Positions 8,410 to 16,578 of a stretch of 64,000 nucleotides of DNA are shown in pieces. Numbering within the stretch: position 1 is the first letter of the stretch; every line of letters starts with the position of its first letter. This DNA is from Actinoplanes sp. SE50/110 (GTDB lineage Bacteria > Actinomycetota > Actinomycetes > Mycobacteriales > Micromonosporaceae), in NCBI RefSeq assembly GCF_900119315.1, contig NZ_LT827010.1, positions 8,798,001-8,862,000 of the forward strand, in the 5' to 3' direction. The notes below the pieces were generated by a model. That model was not told where the DNA came from. It made no database searches and saw only the letters and a list, made by a program, of their open reading frames with translations. The position numbers were made by a program, and so were the translations under genes.

Positions 8410-9503
8410 CCCGCATCTCCGGCCGGATCGTCACCCCCGGCGGCGTCGTCACCGGGCACCTCGACATCGAGGACGCCACGATCGCCGCGATCGTCGCCGA
8501 CGACACCGCCGGCGACGACGTGATCGTGCCCGGCTTCATCGACCTGCACTGCCACGGCGGGGGCGGGCACACGTTCACCACCGGCGACCCGGCGGCGGCC
8601 CGCGCGGCGGCCGCGTTCCACCTCGGGCACGGCACCACGACCATGCTGGCCAGCCTGGTCAGCTCGCCGTTCGAGCTGATGCGGGAGGCGACACTCGCCT
8701 ACCGGCCGCTGGTCGACGACGGGGTGATCGCCGGGATCCACTTCGAGGGCCCGTACCTGTCGTCGGCGCGGTGCGGGGCGCAGAACCCGGCGTTCCTGCG
8801 CGACCCGGTCCTGGCCGAGATCGAAGAACTGGTCACCATCGGTGCGGGCGGCGTACGGATGATGACCGTGGCCCCCGAGCTGGACGGAGCGCTCGCGGCG
8901 ATCGCGTGTCTGCGCGAAGCCGGCGTGCTCGCGGCGATCGGGCACACCGACGCGTCGTACGAACAGACCCTGGCCGGTGTGGCGGCGGGTGCCTCCGTGG
9001 CCACCCACCTGTTCAACGGGATGCGGCCGGTGCACCACCGTGAGCCCGGGCCGGTGGTGGGGCTGCTCAGCTCCACCGCGACGGTGGAGCTCATCGGGGA
9101 CGGCATCCATCTGCACCCGGGGATGCTGGCGTTCGCCGCGACCAGCGCGCCGGGCCGGTCCATTCTGGTCACCGACGCGATGGCGGCGACCGGGATGCCG
9201 GACGGGGAATACGACCTCGGCGGGCAGGCGGTCGTGGTGGCCGACCGGGTGGCGCGACTGGCCCGGGACGGGGCGATCGCGGGGAGCACGCTGACCATGG
9301 ACGTGGCGGTGCGCAACGCGGTGGCCGCCGGGTTGCCGCTGGAGACCGCGGTGGCGATGTCGTCGACCACCCCGGCTCGGCTGCTGGGGCTCGCGGATCG
9401 GGGGGCGCTGGCCGTCGGCCTGCGCGCCGACGTCGTGGTGCTGGACGCCGATCTCGCGCCGCGACGGGTGCTGCGGGCCGGGGTGGGGGTTTTCCCCCAG
9501 TAG
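8406..9503 (+). CDS. nagA: N-acetylglucosamine-6-phosphate deacetylase
   Basis: 365 residues, about normal for the family. Amidohydrolase landmarks appear in order: VPGFIDLHCHGGGG, the metal ligand Glu in HFEGPYL, His in IGHTDASYE, substrate loop THLFNGMRPVHHREPG and the catalytic Asp in LVTDAMAATG. It removes the acetyl group from GlcNAc-6-phosphate, feeding the SIS protein at 6539. The start ATG overlaps the kinase stop. A short G5-T4-C5 hairpin (9485-9498) lies in the last codons and might act as a weak terminator. Confidence 0.93.
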   Translation: MTRISGRIVTPGGVVTGHLDIEDATIAAIVADDTAGDDVIVPGFIDLHCHGGGGHTFTTGDPAAARAAAAFHLGHGTTTMLASLVSSPFELMREATLAYRPLVDDGVIAGIHFEGPYLSSARCGAQNPAFLRDPVLAEIEELVTIGAGGVRMMTVAPELDGALAAIACLREAGVLAAIGHTDASYEQTLAGVAAGASVATHLFNGMRPVHHREPGPVVGLLSSTATVELIGDGIHLHPGMLAFAATSAPGRSILVTDAMAATGMPDGEYDLGGQAVVVADRVARLARDGAIAGSTLTMDVAVRNAVAAGLPLETAVAMSSTTPARLLGLADRGALAVGLRADVVVLDADLAPRRVLRAGVGVFPQ

Positions 9504-9558
9504 AAGACGGAGGTCAGCCGGGTGCTCTCCGGGGCCTCGGCTGAATAGCGTTGCCAGG

Positions 9559-10281
9559 GTGATCGAGGCACGCGAACTCACCAGACGATATGGACGGACG
9601 GTCGCCGTCGACGCCCTCAGCTTCGACGTGCGGCCCGGCGCCGTCACCGGCTTCCTCGGCCCGAACGGGTCGGGCAAGTCCACCACGATGCGGATGATCC
9701 TCGGGCTGGACCGGCCCGATGCCGGCCAGGCCACCATCGGCGGGCGGCGCTATCGCGAGCTGCGCTGGCCGCTGCGCGAGGTCGGCGCGATGCTGGAGGC
9801 CAAGGCGTTCCACCCGGGCCGCACCGCCCGCGGGCACCTGGCCGCACTGGCCGCGAGCAACGCCGTGCCCCGGTCCCGGGTCGACGAGGTGCTCGACATG
9901 GTCGGCCTGACCGGTGCGGCCGGGCGACGGGCCGGGAAGTTCTCGCTCGGCATGGGCCAGCGGCTGGGCGTCGCCGCCGCGCTGCTCGGCGACCCGGGCG
10001 TGCTGTTGCTCGACGAGCCGGTCAACGGTCTCGATCCGGAGGGTGTCCGCTGGATCCGCACCCTGCTGCGCTCGCTGGCCGCGCAGGGCCGCACGGTGTT
10101 CGTCTCCAGCCACCTGATCAGCGAGATGGCGCTGACCGCCGAGCGGCTCGTGGTGATCGGCCGGGGCCGCCTGCTCGCCGACACCACGGTCGCCGCGATG
10201 TCCGCCGAGGCCGCCTCCCTGGAGGACGCGTTCTTCCAGCTCACCAGCGGATCCGTCGAGTATCGGGGAGCAACGTCGTGA
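9559..10281 (+). CDS. ABC transporter ATP-binding protein (exporter of two-component-linked operon)
   Basis: 240 residues, GTG start. Walker A GPNGSGKST, signature FSLGMGQRLGVAAALL, Walker B VLLLDEPVNGLDPEG and SSHLIS are intact. The short size and lack of a long C-terminal tail are usual for BcrA-like ATPases in bacitracin or lantibiotic resistance exporters. It overlaps the permease gene by GTGA, and the pair precedes a sensor kinase and response regulator, which suggests an export system whose expression is tuned by that two-component system, possibly for envelope-active compounds. Confidence 0.9.
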   Translation: MIEARELTRRYGRTVAVDALSFDVRPGAVTGFLGPNGSGKSTTMRMILGLDRPDAGQATIGGRRYRELRWPLREVGAMLEAKAFHPGRTARGHLAALAASNAVPRSRVDEVLDMVGLTGAAGRRAGKFSLGMGQRLGVAAALLGDPGVLLLDEPVNGLDPEGVRWIRTLLRSLAAQGRTVFVSSHLISEMALTAERLVVIGRGRLLADTTVAAMSAEAASLEDAFFQLTSGSVEYRGATS

Positions 10282-11048
10282 CCACGCGCGGATACGGGCC
10301 GGTCCAGGCCGCCCGCATGGAATGGATCAAACTGCGCACCCTGCGCTCGACCTGGTGGACCCTCGCCGTCACGATCGCCGCCACCGTCGGGATCGGACTG
10401 GCGGTGGGCCACAACACCCGCGACGGCTCCGGCGACGTGGTCAACAACGCGCTCGCCGGCGTCGTCCCCGGCCTGCTGCTCACCGGCGTGCTCGGGGTGC
10501 TCACCGCGACCGGGGAGTACTCCTCGGGCACCATCCGGGCCACGCTGGCCGCCGTCCCGCGGCGCCCGCTGATGCTGGCCGCCAAAGCCGCGGTGTTCGG
10601 GGCGGTCACGCTGCTCACCGGGGAGATCGCGGCGTTCCTCGCCTATGTCGCGGTGCGGGCCACCCTGCGCGCCGGCGTCCCGGCGCCCACACTCGGCGAT
10701 CCGGGCGTGCTGCGCGCCGTGGTGCTGTCCGGGGCCGCCTTCAGCCTGATCGGGCTGCTCGGCCTGGGCCTGGGCGCGATCGTCCGGCACAGCCCGGCCG
10801 CGATCGGGGTGCTGGTCGCCGGAGTGTACGTGGTGGCCCAGTTCCTCGGGATCATGGCGCACGCGGTCGCGGCGTACATGCCGCTGCTGATCCTGGAGAA
10901 CTCACTGAGCACCACCCGGCCGGTGAACTGCGGCGGCGAGGCGTGCCCGCACTTCCTGTCGGCGTGGGCCGGGATCGGGATGATGTCGCTGTACGCCGCG
11001 GTCGCGCTGACCATCGGCGGATGGCTGCTGGCCCGGCGCGACGCGTAA
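10278..11048 (+). CDS. ABC-2 permease partner
   Basis: 256 residues with about six membrane helices. A basic cytoplasmic start (ARMEWIKLRTLRSTWW) is followed by a first helix, a region GEYSSGTIRATLAAVPRRP that is characteristic of ABC-2 permeases of the BcrB/NosY kind, and further helices to residue 250. One external Cys pair (NCGGEACPHF, about 215-224) may form a disulfide. It is translationally coupled to its ATPase, and the histidine kinase gene follows after 15 bases. Confidence 0.88.
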   Translation: MTTRGYGPVQAARMEWIKLRTLRSTWWTLAVTIAATVGIGLAVGHNTRDGSGDVVNNALAGVVPGLLLTGVLGVLTATGEYSSGTIRATLAAVPRRPLMLAAKAAVFGAVTLLTGEIAAFLAYVAVRATLRAGVPAPTLGDPGVLRAVVLSGAAFSLIGLLGLGLGAIVRHSPAAIGVLVAGVYVVAQFLGIMAHAVAAYMPLLILENSLSTTRPVNCGGEACPHFLSAWAGIGMMSLYAAVALTIGGWLLARRDA

Positions 11049-11063
11049 GGGAAGGATGGCGGC

Positions 11064-12362
11064 ATGGACCCGTCCCCGACGACGTCGCACCGGCGCCCGG
11101 GCCGCGAGCTGATGTTCTGCCTGTCCGGGCTGCCGTTCGCGCTGATCAGCCCGCCGGTGCTGTTCGTGGCCCTCGTCGATCTGCTCTGGTGGGTCGTCGA
11201 CGACGGTCGGCGCAACCCGTCGCCGGCCGAGATCGTGGCCGCGGCGGTCAGCCTGGCGGTCCTGATCGGGCTGGTGGTGCGGACCGGGGCGGCGGCCCGG
11301 CTGGGCGGGCTGCACCGGCGGCTCGCGGCCCGCTGGCTCGGGGTGCGGGTCGCGACCCCGCCAGACGGTGCGAGCGGCTGGCGGGTCATCGCCTACCAGA
11401 TGATCAAGCTGCCGGTCGCGCTGCTCCAGGGCTATGCCGTGTTCTTCTGGGTGGGCGGGCTGGTCAACCTGGGATATCCACTGTGGTGGGGCGCGTTCCG
11501 CAACCACGCGCCGGGGGTGCACCTCAGCCCGCTGCCGGTGTACACGCCGTTCGGTCTGTTCGGGCAGGGCACGTTCCGGGTCGCGACCCTGCCCGGCACG
11601 TTCGCCGCGGCCGCGGCCGGCGCCGCGATGCTGCTGGCCGCGCCCTGGGTCACCCGGGCCGCGGTCACCGCCGACGCGCACCTGATCGGCCGCCTGCTCG
11701 GGCCGGGGCGGCTCGCCCAGCGGGTCCACGACCTGGAGGTGAGCCGGGCGCTGGCGGTCGACGACGCGGCCGCGCTGCTCCGCCGGGTCGAACGCGACCT
11801 GCACGACGGCGCCCAGATCCGGCTGGCCACCCTCGCCATGAACCTCGGCATGGCCCGGGAGAAGCTCGGCGCCACCGGCCCGGTGCCCGACCCGCAAGCC
11901 GCCCGCGAGCTGCTCGACGCCGCGCTCCGCGGCACCCGGGAAGCCCTGGCCGACCTGCGCGGCCTGATCCGCGGCATCCACCCGCCGGTGCTCGACAACG
12001 GGCTGGCCGACGCGCTCGCCTCGCTCGCCGCGGACCGCGCCATGCCGATCGACCTGAACGTCGACATCCCGGTCCGGCCCACCCCGGCCATCGAGTCGAT
12101 CGCGTATTTCTGCGCCGCCGAACTCCTCGCCAACGCCGCCAAGCACAGCAGCGCCAACCGGCTCGCCGTCCGGGCCGCCGGCCGGCGCGACGTGCTGCGC
12201 CTCAGCGTCGCCGACGACGGCCGGGGCGGCGCCGACCCGGCCCGCGGCACCGGCCTGACCGGCCTCGCGCAGCGGGTCGCCGTGGTCGACGGCCGGCTCA
12301 CCATCGCCAGCCCGCCCGGCGGCCCCACGGAGGTCACCGTCGAACTCCCCCTGCACGCATGA
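11064..12362 (+). CDS. Sensor histidine kinase (HisKA_3/NarL-type partner)
   Basis: 432 residues. The N-terminal half has four likely membrane helices (about 15-40, 55-75, 115-140, 175-200). The dimerisation box RRVERDLHDGAQIRLA carries the phospho-accepting His within RDLHDGAQ. The ATP-binding part shows the N-box CAAELLANAAKHS and the G-box VADDGRGG and GTGLTGLAQR. The kinase is membrane-bound with short loops, which is typical of intramembrane-sensing kinases that monitor an adjacent ABC transporter. It overlaps the response regulator by ATGA. Confidence 0.9.
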   Translation: MDPSPTTSHRRPGRELMFCLSGLPFALISPPVLFVALVDLLWWVVDDGRRNPSPAEIVAAAVSLAVLIGLVVRTGAAARLGGLHRRLAARWLGVRVATPPDGASGWRVIAYQMIKLPVALLQGYAVFFWVGGLVNLGYPLWWGAFRNHAPGVHLSPLPVYTPFGLFGQGTFRVATLPGTFAAAAAGAAMLLAAPWVTRAAVTADAHLIGRLLGPGRLAQRVHDLEVSRALAVDDAAALLRRVERDLHDGAQIRLATLAMNLGMAREKLGATGPVPDPQAARELLDAALRGTREALADLRGLIRGIHPPVLDNGLADALASLAADRAMPIDLNVDIPVRPTPAIESIAYFCAAELLANAAKHSSANRLAVRAAGRRDVLRLSVADDGRGGADPARGTGLTGLAQRVAVVDGRLTIASPPGGPTEVTVELPLHA

Positions 12363-13207
12363 CCGGCCACCGGACCCCACCCGCCCTGGGCGCCGACGCC
12401 AGCCGCGCCGCACCCGCCCTGGACGCCGACGACCGCCGTCCCACACCCGCCCTGGACGCCGACGACCGCCGTCCCACACCCACCCTGGGCGGTGATAGCC
12501 GCCATGCCGCGCCGGCCGTGGGGGCGGGCGACCGTGACCTCAGCCCGGGGGCCGGCGGGAGCGTGCGGGTGGTGATCGCTGAGGATGCGGTGCTGTTCCG
12601 GGCCGGGCTCACCCGGCTGATCGAGGATCACGGGCATCGGGTGTGTGCGGCCGTGGGCGACGGTGACGCGCTGCTCGACGCGGTGACCGAGCACCGGCCC
12701 GACATCGTGGTGGCCGACATCCGGATGCCGCCGACGTACACCGACGAGGGGTTGCGCGCCGCCCTCGAGATCCGCCGCCGGCATCCGGAGGTCGGGGTGC
12801 TGGTGCTGTCGCAGTACATCGAGACCCGGTACACCGCCCGGCTGCTGGAGGGCAACGCGACGGGCGCCGGCTACCTGCTGAAGGAACGGGTGGCCGACGT
12901 CGCCGAGTTCGTCGGCACGCTGGTCCGGGTGGCCACCGGTGGCACCGCGCTCGATCCGGAGGTCGTCGGCCAGTTGCTGCGGGCCACCCGCCGGGCCGAC
13001 GGGCTGGCCGCGCTGACGCCGCGCGAGCGTGACGTGCTGGCGCTGATGGCGGAGGGCCGCTCCAACGCGGGCATCGCCGACGCCCTCACGGTCTCCGGCG
13101 GCACCGTGGAGAAGCACGTGGCCGCCATCTTCGACAAGCTGGCCCTCCCCCCGGCCGACGCGGACAACCGCCGCGTCCTCGCCGTCCTGCGCTACCTGGG
13201 CACCTAG
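12359..13207 (+). CDS. LuxR/NarL-type response regulator with repetitive N-terminal extension
   Basis: 282 residues if the ATG overlapping the kinase stop is used. The receiver domain starts near residue 68 (VRVVIAEDAVLFRAGL) with the phospho-acceptor Asp in DIVVADIRMPP, and the C-terminal HTH reads LTPRERDVLALMAEGRSNAGIADAL. The first 65 residues are unusual: about five copies of an 11-residue unit resembling PALDADDRRPT, encoded by 33-bp direct repeats. Close relatives normally begin at the receiver domain, so translation may really start at GTG 12562 or 12568, leaving the repeats as a spacer. If translated, the extension is a disordered acidic tail. Confidence 0.87.
   Translation: MTGHRTPPALGADASRAAPALDADDRRPTPALDADDRRPTPTLGGDSRHAAPAVGAGDRDLSPGAGGSVRVVIAEDAVLFRAGLTRLIEDHGHRVCAAVGDGDALLDAVTEHRPDIVVADIRMPPTYTDEGLRAALEIRRRHPEVGVLVLSQYIETRYTARLLEGNATGAGYLLKERVADVAEFVGTLVRVATGGTALDPEVVGQLLRATRRADGLAALTPRERDVLALMAEGRSNAGIADALTVSGGTVEKHVAAIFDKLALPPADADNRRVLAVLRYLGT
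12378..12542 (+). repeat. 33-bp tandem repeat array (about 5 units)
   Basis: Units begin at 12378, 12411, 12444, 12477 and 12510. The second and third are identical; the first, fourth and fifth are diverged. The 33-bp period keeps the frame of the response-regulator gene and would give an 11-residue repeat. The array sits just inside the gene after its coupled start codon. Confidence 0.9.
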
Positions 13208-13848
13208 CCCAACGGCAGGGCGGCACCCGGCGCCAGGTGGACGAAGGGCACTCCGGTGGGGGCCGGGCTCCGGTCGCCCAGGAAGTTGCCGATCATGGCC
13301 TGGCCGAGCGGGTTGAGGGCGCCGTCGTGGACGCCCACGGCCCGGGCGGGCTTGATCTCACGGACCCAGTCGATCAGGTCGGCGACCCGGGACCACGGCC
13401 CGTGCATCGGCAGCAGCAGCGTGGTGACCGGGACGTCGGGCACGGTCAGGGCGTCACCGGGATGGAAGACGGCGTCGTCGATCAGGAAGCCGATGTTGGG
13501 CACGCGGGGGATGTCCGGGTGCAGCTCGGCGTGCCACTCGCCGTAGGCGCGGATCTCGAAGCCGTTGGCCTGGAAAGCGTCGCCCTCGCCGACCACGTGG
13601 ACCCGCGCCGGGTCGCCGTCGAAGGCTTCGGCGACCGCGGTGTTGGTCCAGAGCCGCAGGGCCGGGTTGGCGGCCAGCGCGGCGGACAGCTTCTCGGCGC
13701 TGAAGTGGTCGAAGTGCTCGTGCGTGACCAGCACCGCGTCAGCGCCGGCGAAGGCGTCCTCCGGGGTCAGGGCGCCGGGGTCGATCACCAGGCGACGGTT
13801 GTCGTGCTCCAGGACCACACAGGCGTGGCCGAATTTGGTCAGTTCCAT
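13204..13848 (-). CDS. MBL-fold metallohydrolase (UPF0173/RomA-like)
   Basis: 214 residues from an ATG at 13848 with GGAGGGAG upstream. The frame runs further back but across the operator region, so this start is preferred. The metal site THEHFDHF (HxHxDH) is intact, and later histidines in HPGDALTV, LPMHGPW and GVHDGALN complete the binuclear site. The opening MELTKFGHACVVLEHDNRRLVIDPG matches the family of small MBL hydrolases of unknown substrate (UlaG/RomA-like). The divergent MarR gene and shared operator suggest that it is induced by a small molecule. Confidence 0.88.
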   Translation of the reverse strand: MELTKFGHACVVLEHDNRRLVIDPGALTPEDAFAGADAVLVTHEHFDHFSAEKLSAALAANPALRLWTNTAVAEAFDGDPARVHVVGEGDAFQANGFEIRAYGEWHAELHPDIPRVPNIGFLIDDAVFHPGDALTVPDVPVTTLLLPMHGPWSRVADLIDWVREIKPARAVGVHDGALNPLGQAMIGNFLGDRSPAPTGVPFVHLAPGAALPLG

Positions 13849-13864
13849 GTCGAACTCCCTCCGT

Positions 13865-13900
13865 TTTGTACAACACTGTTGTACAACACTGTTGTACATT
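13865..13900. promoter_or_regulatory. MarR-type double operator: two overlapping perfect 17-bp palindromes
   Basis: GTACAACACTGTTGTAC occurs at 13868-13884 and again at 13881-13897, sharing the central GTAC. Both are perfect palindromes around a single C. They fill the 58-base divergent spacer between the MBL hydrolase (start 13848) and the MarR gene (start 13907). MarR dimers bind palindromes of this size, so this is very likely the site for the regulator at 13907, controlling both genes. Confidence 0.85.
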
Positions 13901-13906
13901 AGCACC

Positions 13907-14344
13907 ATGCCTACCGAGCCGAATCTCGCCGACATCGCCGAACAGTTGCGCCAGTCGATCGGGCGGCTGGTGCGCACCACCCGCGCGCACGCCGACTCGC
14001 TGCCGCGGACACACGCGGAGACCATGGGCTATCTGAGCCGGGAGGGGCCGCACACCATCGGCGAGCTGGCCGCGCGCCGCCGGGTGACGCATCAGAGCAT
14101 GAGCCGGACCGTGGCGGAACTCGACCGGCTCGGCTACGTCAGTCGCGCGCCGAACCCGGCCGACGCCCGCGGGTTCGTGATCACCCTGACCGAGACCGGC
14201 GCGGCCGTGCTCGACACCGACCGGGCGGCCCGTCGCGACTGGGTGGCGGCCGCCATCGCCAGCCGGCTCACCCCGGAGGAGCAGCGACTGCTCGCCAGGA
14301 TCCCGGCCCTGCTGGACCGCCTCGCCGACGGTGCAGGCACCTGA
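13907..14344 (+). CDS. MarR-family transcriptional regulator
   Basis: 145 residues. The winged-helix core reads HTIGELAARRRVTHQSMSR (recognition helix) followed by a wing with NPADARGFVITLTETG, the usual Asp-Arg wing tip. N- and C-terminal helices for dimerisation are present. The gene diverges from the MBL hydrolase, with two overlapping palindromes directly upstream; autoregulation and repression of the hydrolase are expected. The effector is unknown. Confidence 0.9.
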   Translation: MPTEPNLADIAEQLRQSIGRLVRTTRAHADSLPRTHAETMGYLSREGPHTIGELAARRRVTHQSMSRTVAELDRLGYVSRAPNPADARGFVITLTETGAAVLDTDRAARRDWVAAAIASRLTPEEQRLLARIPALLDRLADGAGT

Positions 14345-14413
14345 CCCGCCCGCGATCCCACAAGGACGCGTCGGAGACGGCGCGACGTGGAGAAGGAGGG
14401 ACGAGGGGCGGGG

Positions 14414-15127
14414 CTAGCCGCGTACGGCCGAATCCCGGAAAGCGGGCCGCGACCAGCCGCCCGCTGCGGGCAGCGGGATGTCGTCCCAGGGAATTCTCTC
14501 GATCAGGCGCGCCAGGACGAGGCCCAGCAGCAGGCCGGCGAGCGAGTCGGTGAGCCAGTGGAAACCGGTGTAGACCGTGGTCACGAACACCGCGGCAACC
14601 GGCAGCACCCGGATCGCAAACGACTCCCGCCGGGTCAGCCTCCGGCGGAGCAGCTCGGCGATCAGGATGGCGAAGACGGCGTACCAGACCAGCGAGTTGC
14701 CCACGTGCCCGGACGGGAAGCTGCGCGCATCCTGGCCGCTGGCGACCGGGTTGAACATCTCGGTCTTGAACGGGCCGGGATAGCTCGGTGCAGCCCGGTC
14801 GAAATACAGCTTCATCGGACCGATCGTCACATATGTCACGACGTAGGCGGCGATGAACGGGAGCAGTGCCCGCACCGACCGGGTCCGATGGGCCAGGAGG
14901 CCGGTGAGGATCAGGGCGACCGGGGTGAGCACCTTGCCGCCCTGGCCCAGGTAGTTGAAGACGCGGGCGGTCCAGTACGGCACCGCGGGCTGGTGGTCGA
15001 ACGCCCAGTCGGCCACCCGCTGATCGAGGGTGAGCAGGTGGCCGGTGATCAGCGCCCCGGTCAGGGCCGCGAACGCCGCGAGCAGCAGCAGGTCGGGCCA
15101 CCAGGACAGGATGCGGCGTCGGATCAT
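14414..15127 (-). CDS. PAP2-superfamily membrane phosphatase, atypical phosphate site
   Basis: 237 residues with about six membrane helices. PAP2 motifs are recognisable but altered. Motif 1 reads KLYFDRAAP (from Lys106), with Ala where the second Arg of KX6RP is expected; motif 2 FPSGH (His141) is intact; motif 3 has FHWLTD (His190, Asp194), but the usual Ser-Arg before it is Thr-Thr. Typical members dephosphorylate undecaprenyl-pyrophosphate or phosphatidic acid outside the membrane. The loss of two phosphate-holding arginines suggests a different substrate or weak activity. The gene follows the serine protease by nine bases and may be co-transcribed with it. Confidence 0.82.
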   Translation of the reverse strand: MIRRRILSWWPDLLLLAAFAALTGALITGHLLTLDQRVADWAFDHQPAVPYWTARVFNYLGQGGKVLTPVALILTGLLAHRTRSVRALLPFIAAYVVTYVTIGPMKLYFDRAAPSYPGPFKTEMFNPVASGQDARSFPSGHVGNSLVWYAVFAILIAELLRRRLTRRESFAIRVLPVAAVFVTTVYTGFHWLTDSLAGLLLGLVLARLIERIPWDDIPLPAAGGWSRPAFRDSAVRG

Positions 15128-15136
15128 CTGTTGAAG

Positions 15137-16489
15137 TTAAAGGTACGCCCGCAACTTCGCGGCCAGCAGGTCGCCACGGACGCCCGAGTTGGGGCAGCCG
15201 CCGAAGTGGTGCAGCGCCACCACCCGGTTGGTCTTGCGGGACAGCACCGGGGAGCCGGACGAGCCGCCCGCGGTGTCGCACAGGTACGAGACGTCGGAAT
15301 GCGCGACGTACCCCGTGTAGTCGGCGTCCTCGACGGCGCAGTTGCCGGCCTTGTCACCTTTCGCCCCGGCGATCCGGGTGGGTTCGCCGGCCGGGTGCTG
15401 CGGCACGTACAACTCTGTGCCCTTGGCCGGGCGGGCCGGATCGAGGGTGAGATAGCCGAACTGCTGGATGGTCTCGAAGGCGTCGACGCTGAACAGCGTG
15501 TAGTCGAGCACGTGGTCGGTGGAGAAGACCCGGTCGCCCCAGACCTTGGTCGGTTTGAACACGTCGTACCCACCGCACTTGGCGCACTGGTAGTTGAACC
15601 AGACCTCGGTGTCGTAGGCCTCTTCGGAGGTGGTCAGGCAGTGGTTGTTGGTGAGCATCCGGTTCTTCGGCCCGACCCGCCAGCCGGTGCACAACTCGGT
15701 GCCGTTGATCAGCAGCCGGGCGATCGCCTTCGACTTGACGTAGGCGACCGGGTCGGCCGACTGGTAGCAGACCGCGTCGGCGGAGGTGTCCGGGCCGCAG
15801 ATGGATTCCTCGCGCCCGGTCCGGCCCGGGCGCACGGTGGTCTCCTCGGGGACACGGGCCTGCTCGGTACGACTGAACCCGCGCGCCGCGCGGTCGACGG
15901 TCACGCCGAGGCCGTCGAGGGCGGACCGCAGTCCGAGCGGGTCGAGCGCCCGGTGCACCTGGACCACCGCGGTGTCCCCGGTGATCGACATGGCCCACCG
16001 GCCGGTGCTGCCGGGCTGGTAGCGGTACGACTCGGTCCCGGCCGGGTTCGACACGGTCACATAGTCGCCGGGCAGCATGGCCATCCGGGCGAAGTGCAGC
16101 TTGACGTAGGACGCACCGGGATAGCGGAACGTCTCCCGGGGCGGGCCGGCCAGATAGCCGAGGAGTCTGCCGACGCTGAGCAGCTCGCCGACCTGCTGCC
16201 GGCCCGGCTCGTCCGGGACCTGTGCGGACTCGACGATCGGCGCGTGGCGGAGGTCATCCGGCGCCTTGACGACCGGCGCTTCATCGACCTTCTTCGCCGC
16301 GCGTGACGTCGGTGACGGCACGGCACGCAGCGTCGCCTCGGCGGCCACCCGCACCTTCGGCACCCCGGGCGCCGAGTGCCACACCCGGGCCGGATGGTCG
16401 TCGCCGCGCGTCGCCGTCACCGCGCCGGCCACCCCGGCCAGCACGAGGGCCGCGCACGCTCCGACGACGAACACTGTCTTGCGTCGCAT
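15137..16489 (-). CDS. Secreted trypsin-like (V8/S1-type) serine protease
   Basis: 450 residues from an ATG at 16489 with GGGAG upstream. The signal peptide is MRRKTVFVVGACAALVLAG with Ala-rich continuation. A pro-region or accessory domain of about 190 residues precedes the protease domain. The triad is visible: His in RMLTNNHCLTT (about 282), Asp in VLDYTLFSVD (about 328) and Ser in AGGSSGSPVLS (about 410). Cysteine pairs (NYQCAKCGGY; CDTAGG and GGCPNSG) suggest disulfides, as in extracellular enzymes. The likely role is secreted proteolysis; the accessory domain resembles a prodomain needed for folding. The target is unknown. Confidence 0.88.
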   Translation of the reverse strand: MRRKTVFVVGACAALVLAGVAGAVTATRGDDHPARVWHSAPGVPKVRVAAEATLRAVPSPTSRAAKKVDEAPVVKAPDDLRHAPIVESAQVPDEPGRQQVGELLSVGRLLGYLAGPPRETFRYPGASYVKLHFARMAMLPGDYVTVSNPAGTESYRYQPGSTGRWAMSITGDTAVVQVHRALDPLGLRSALDGLGVTVDRAARGFSRTEQARVPEETTVRPGRTGREESICGPDTSADAVCYQSADPVAYVKSKAIARLLINGTELCTGWRVGPKNRMLTNNHCLTTSEEAYDTEVWFNYQCAKCGGYDVFKPTKVWGDRVFSTDHVLDYTLFSVDAFETIQQFGYLTLDPARPAKGTELYVPQHPAGEPTRIAGAKGDKAGNCAVEDADYTGYVAHSDVSYLCDTAGGSSGSPVLSRKTNRVVALHHFGGCPNSGVRGDLLAAKLRAYL

Positions 16490-16578
16490 GCCACTCCCGG
16501 TGCTCGAAGGCGGTTTCGCACCTGTGTAACGAGCCACGTACGAGCACGACGCGGAGAGCGAACGGGCACACTTGACCG

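Noticed and set aside
9485..9543. Terminator between nagA and the ABC gene
   Set aside because: Only short or interrupted stems (G5/C5 within the last codons, CAGCCG/CGGCTG); too weak to call separately.
10322..13207. A 961-codon frame apparently fusing permease, kinase and response regulator
   Set aside because: Only the last 282 codons are real; the rest is out of frame with the permease and kinase genes.
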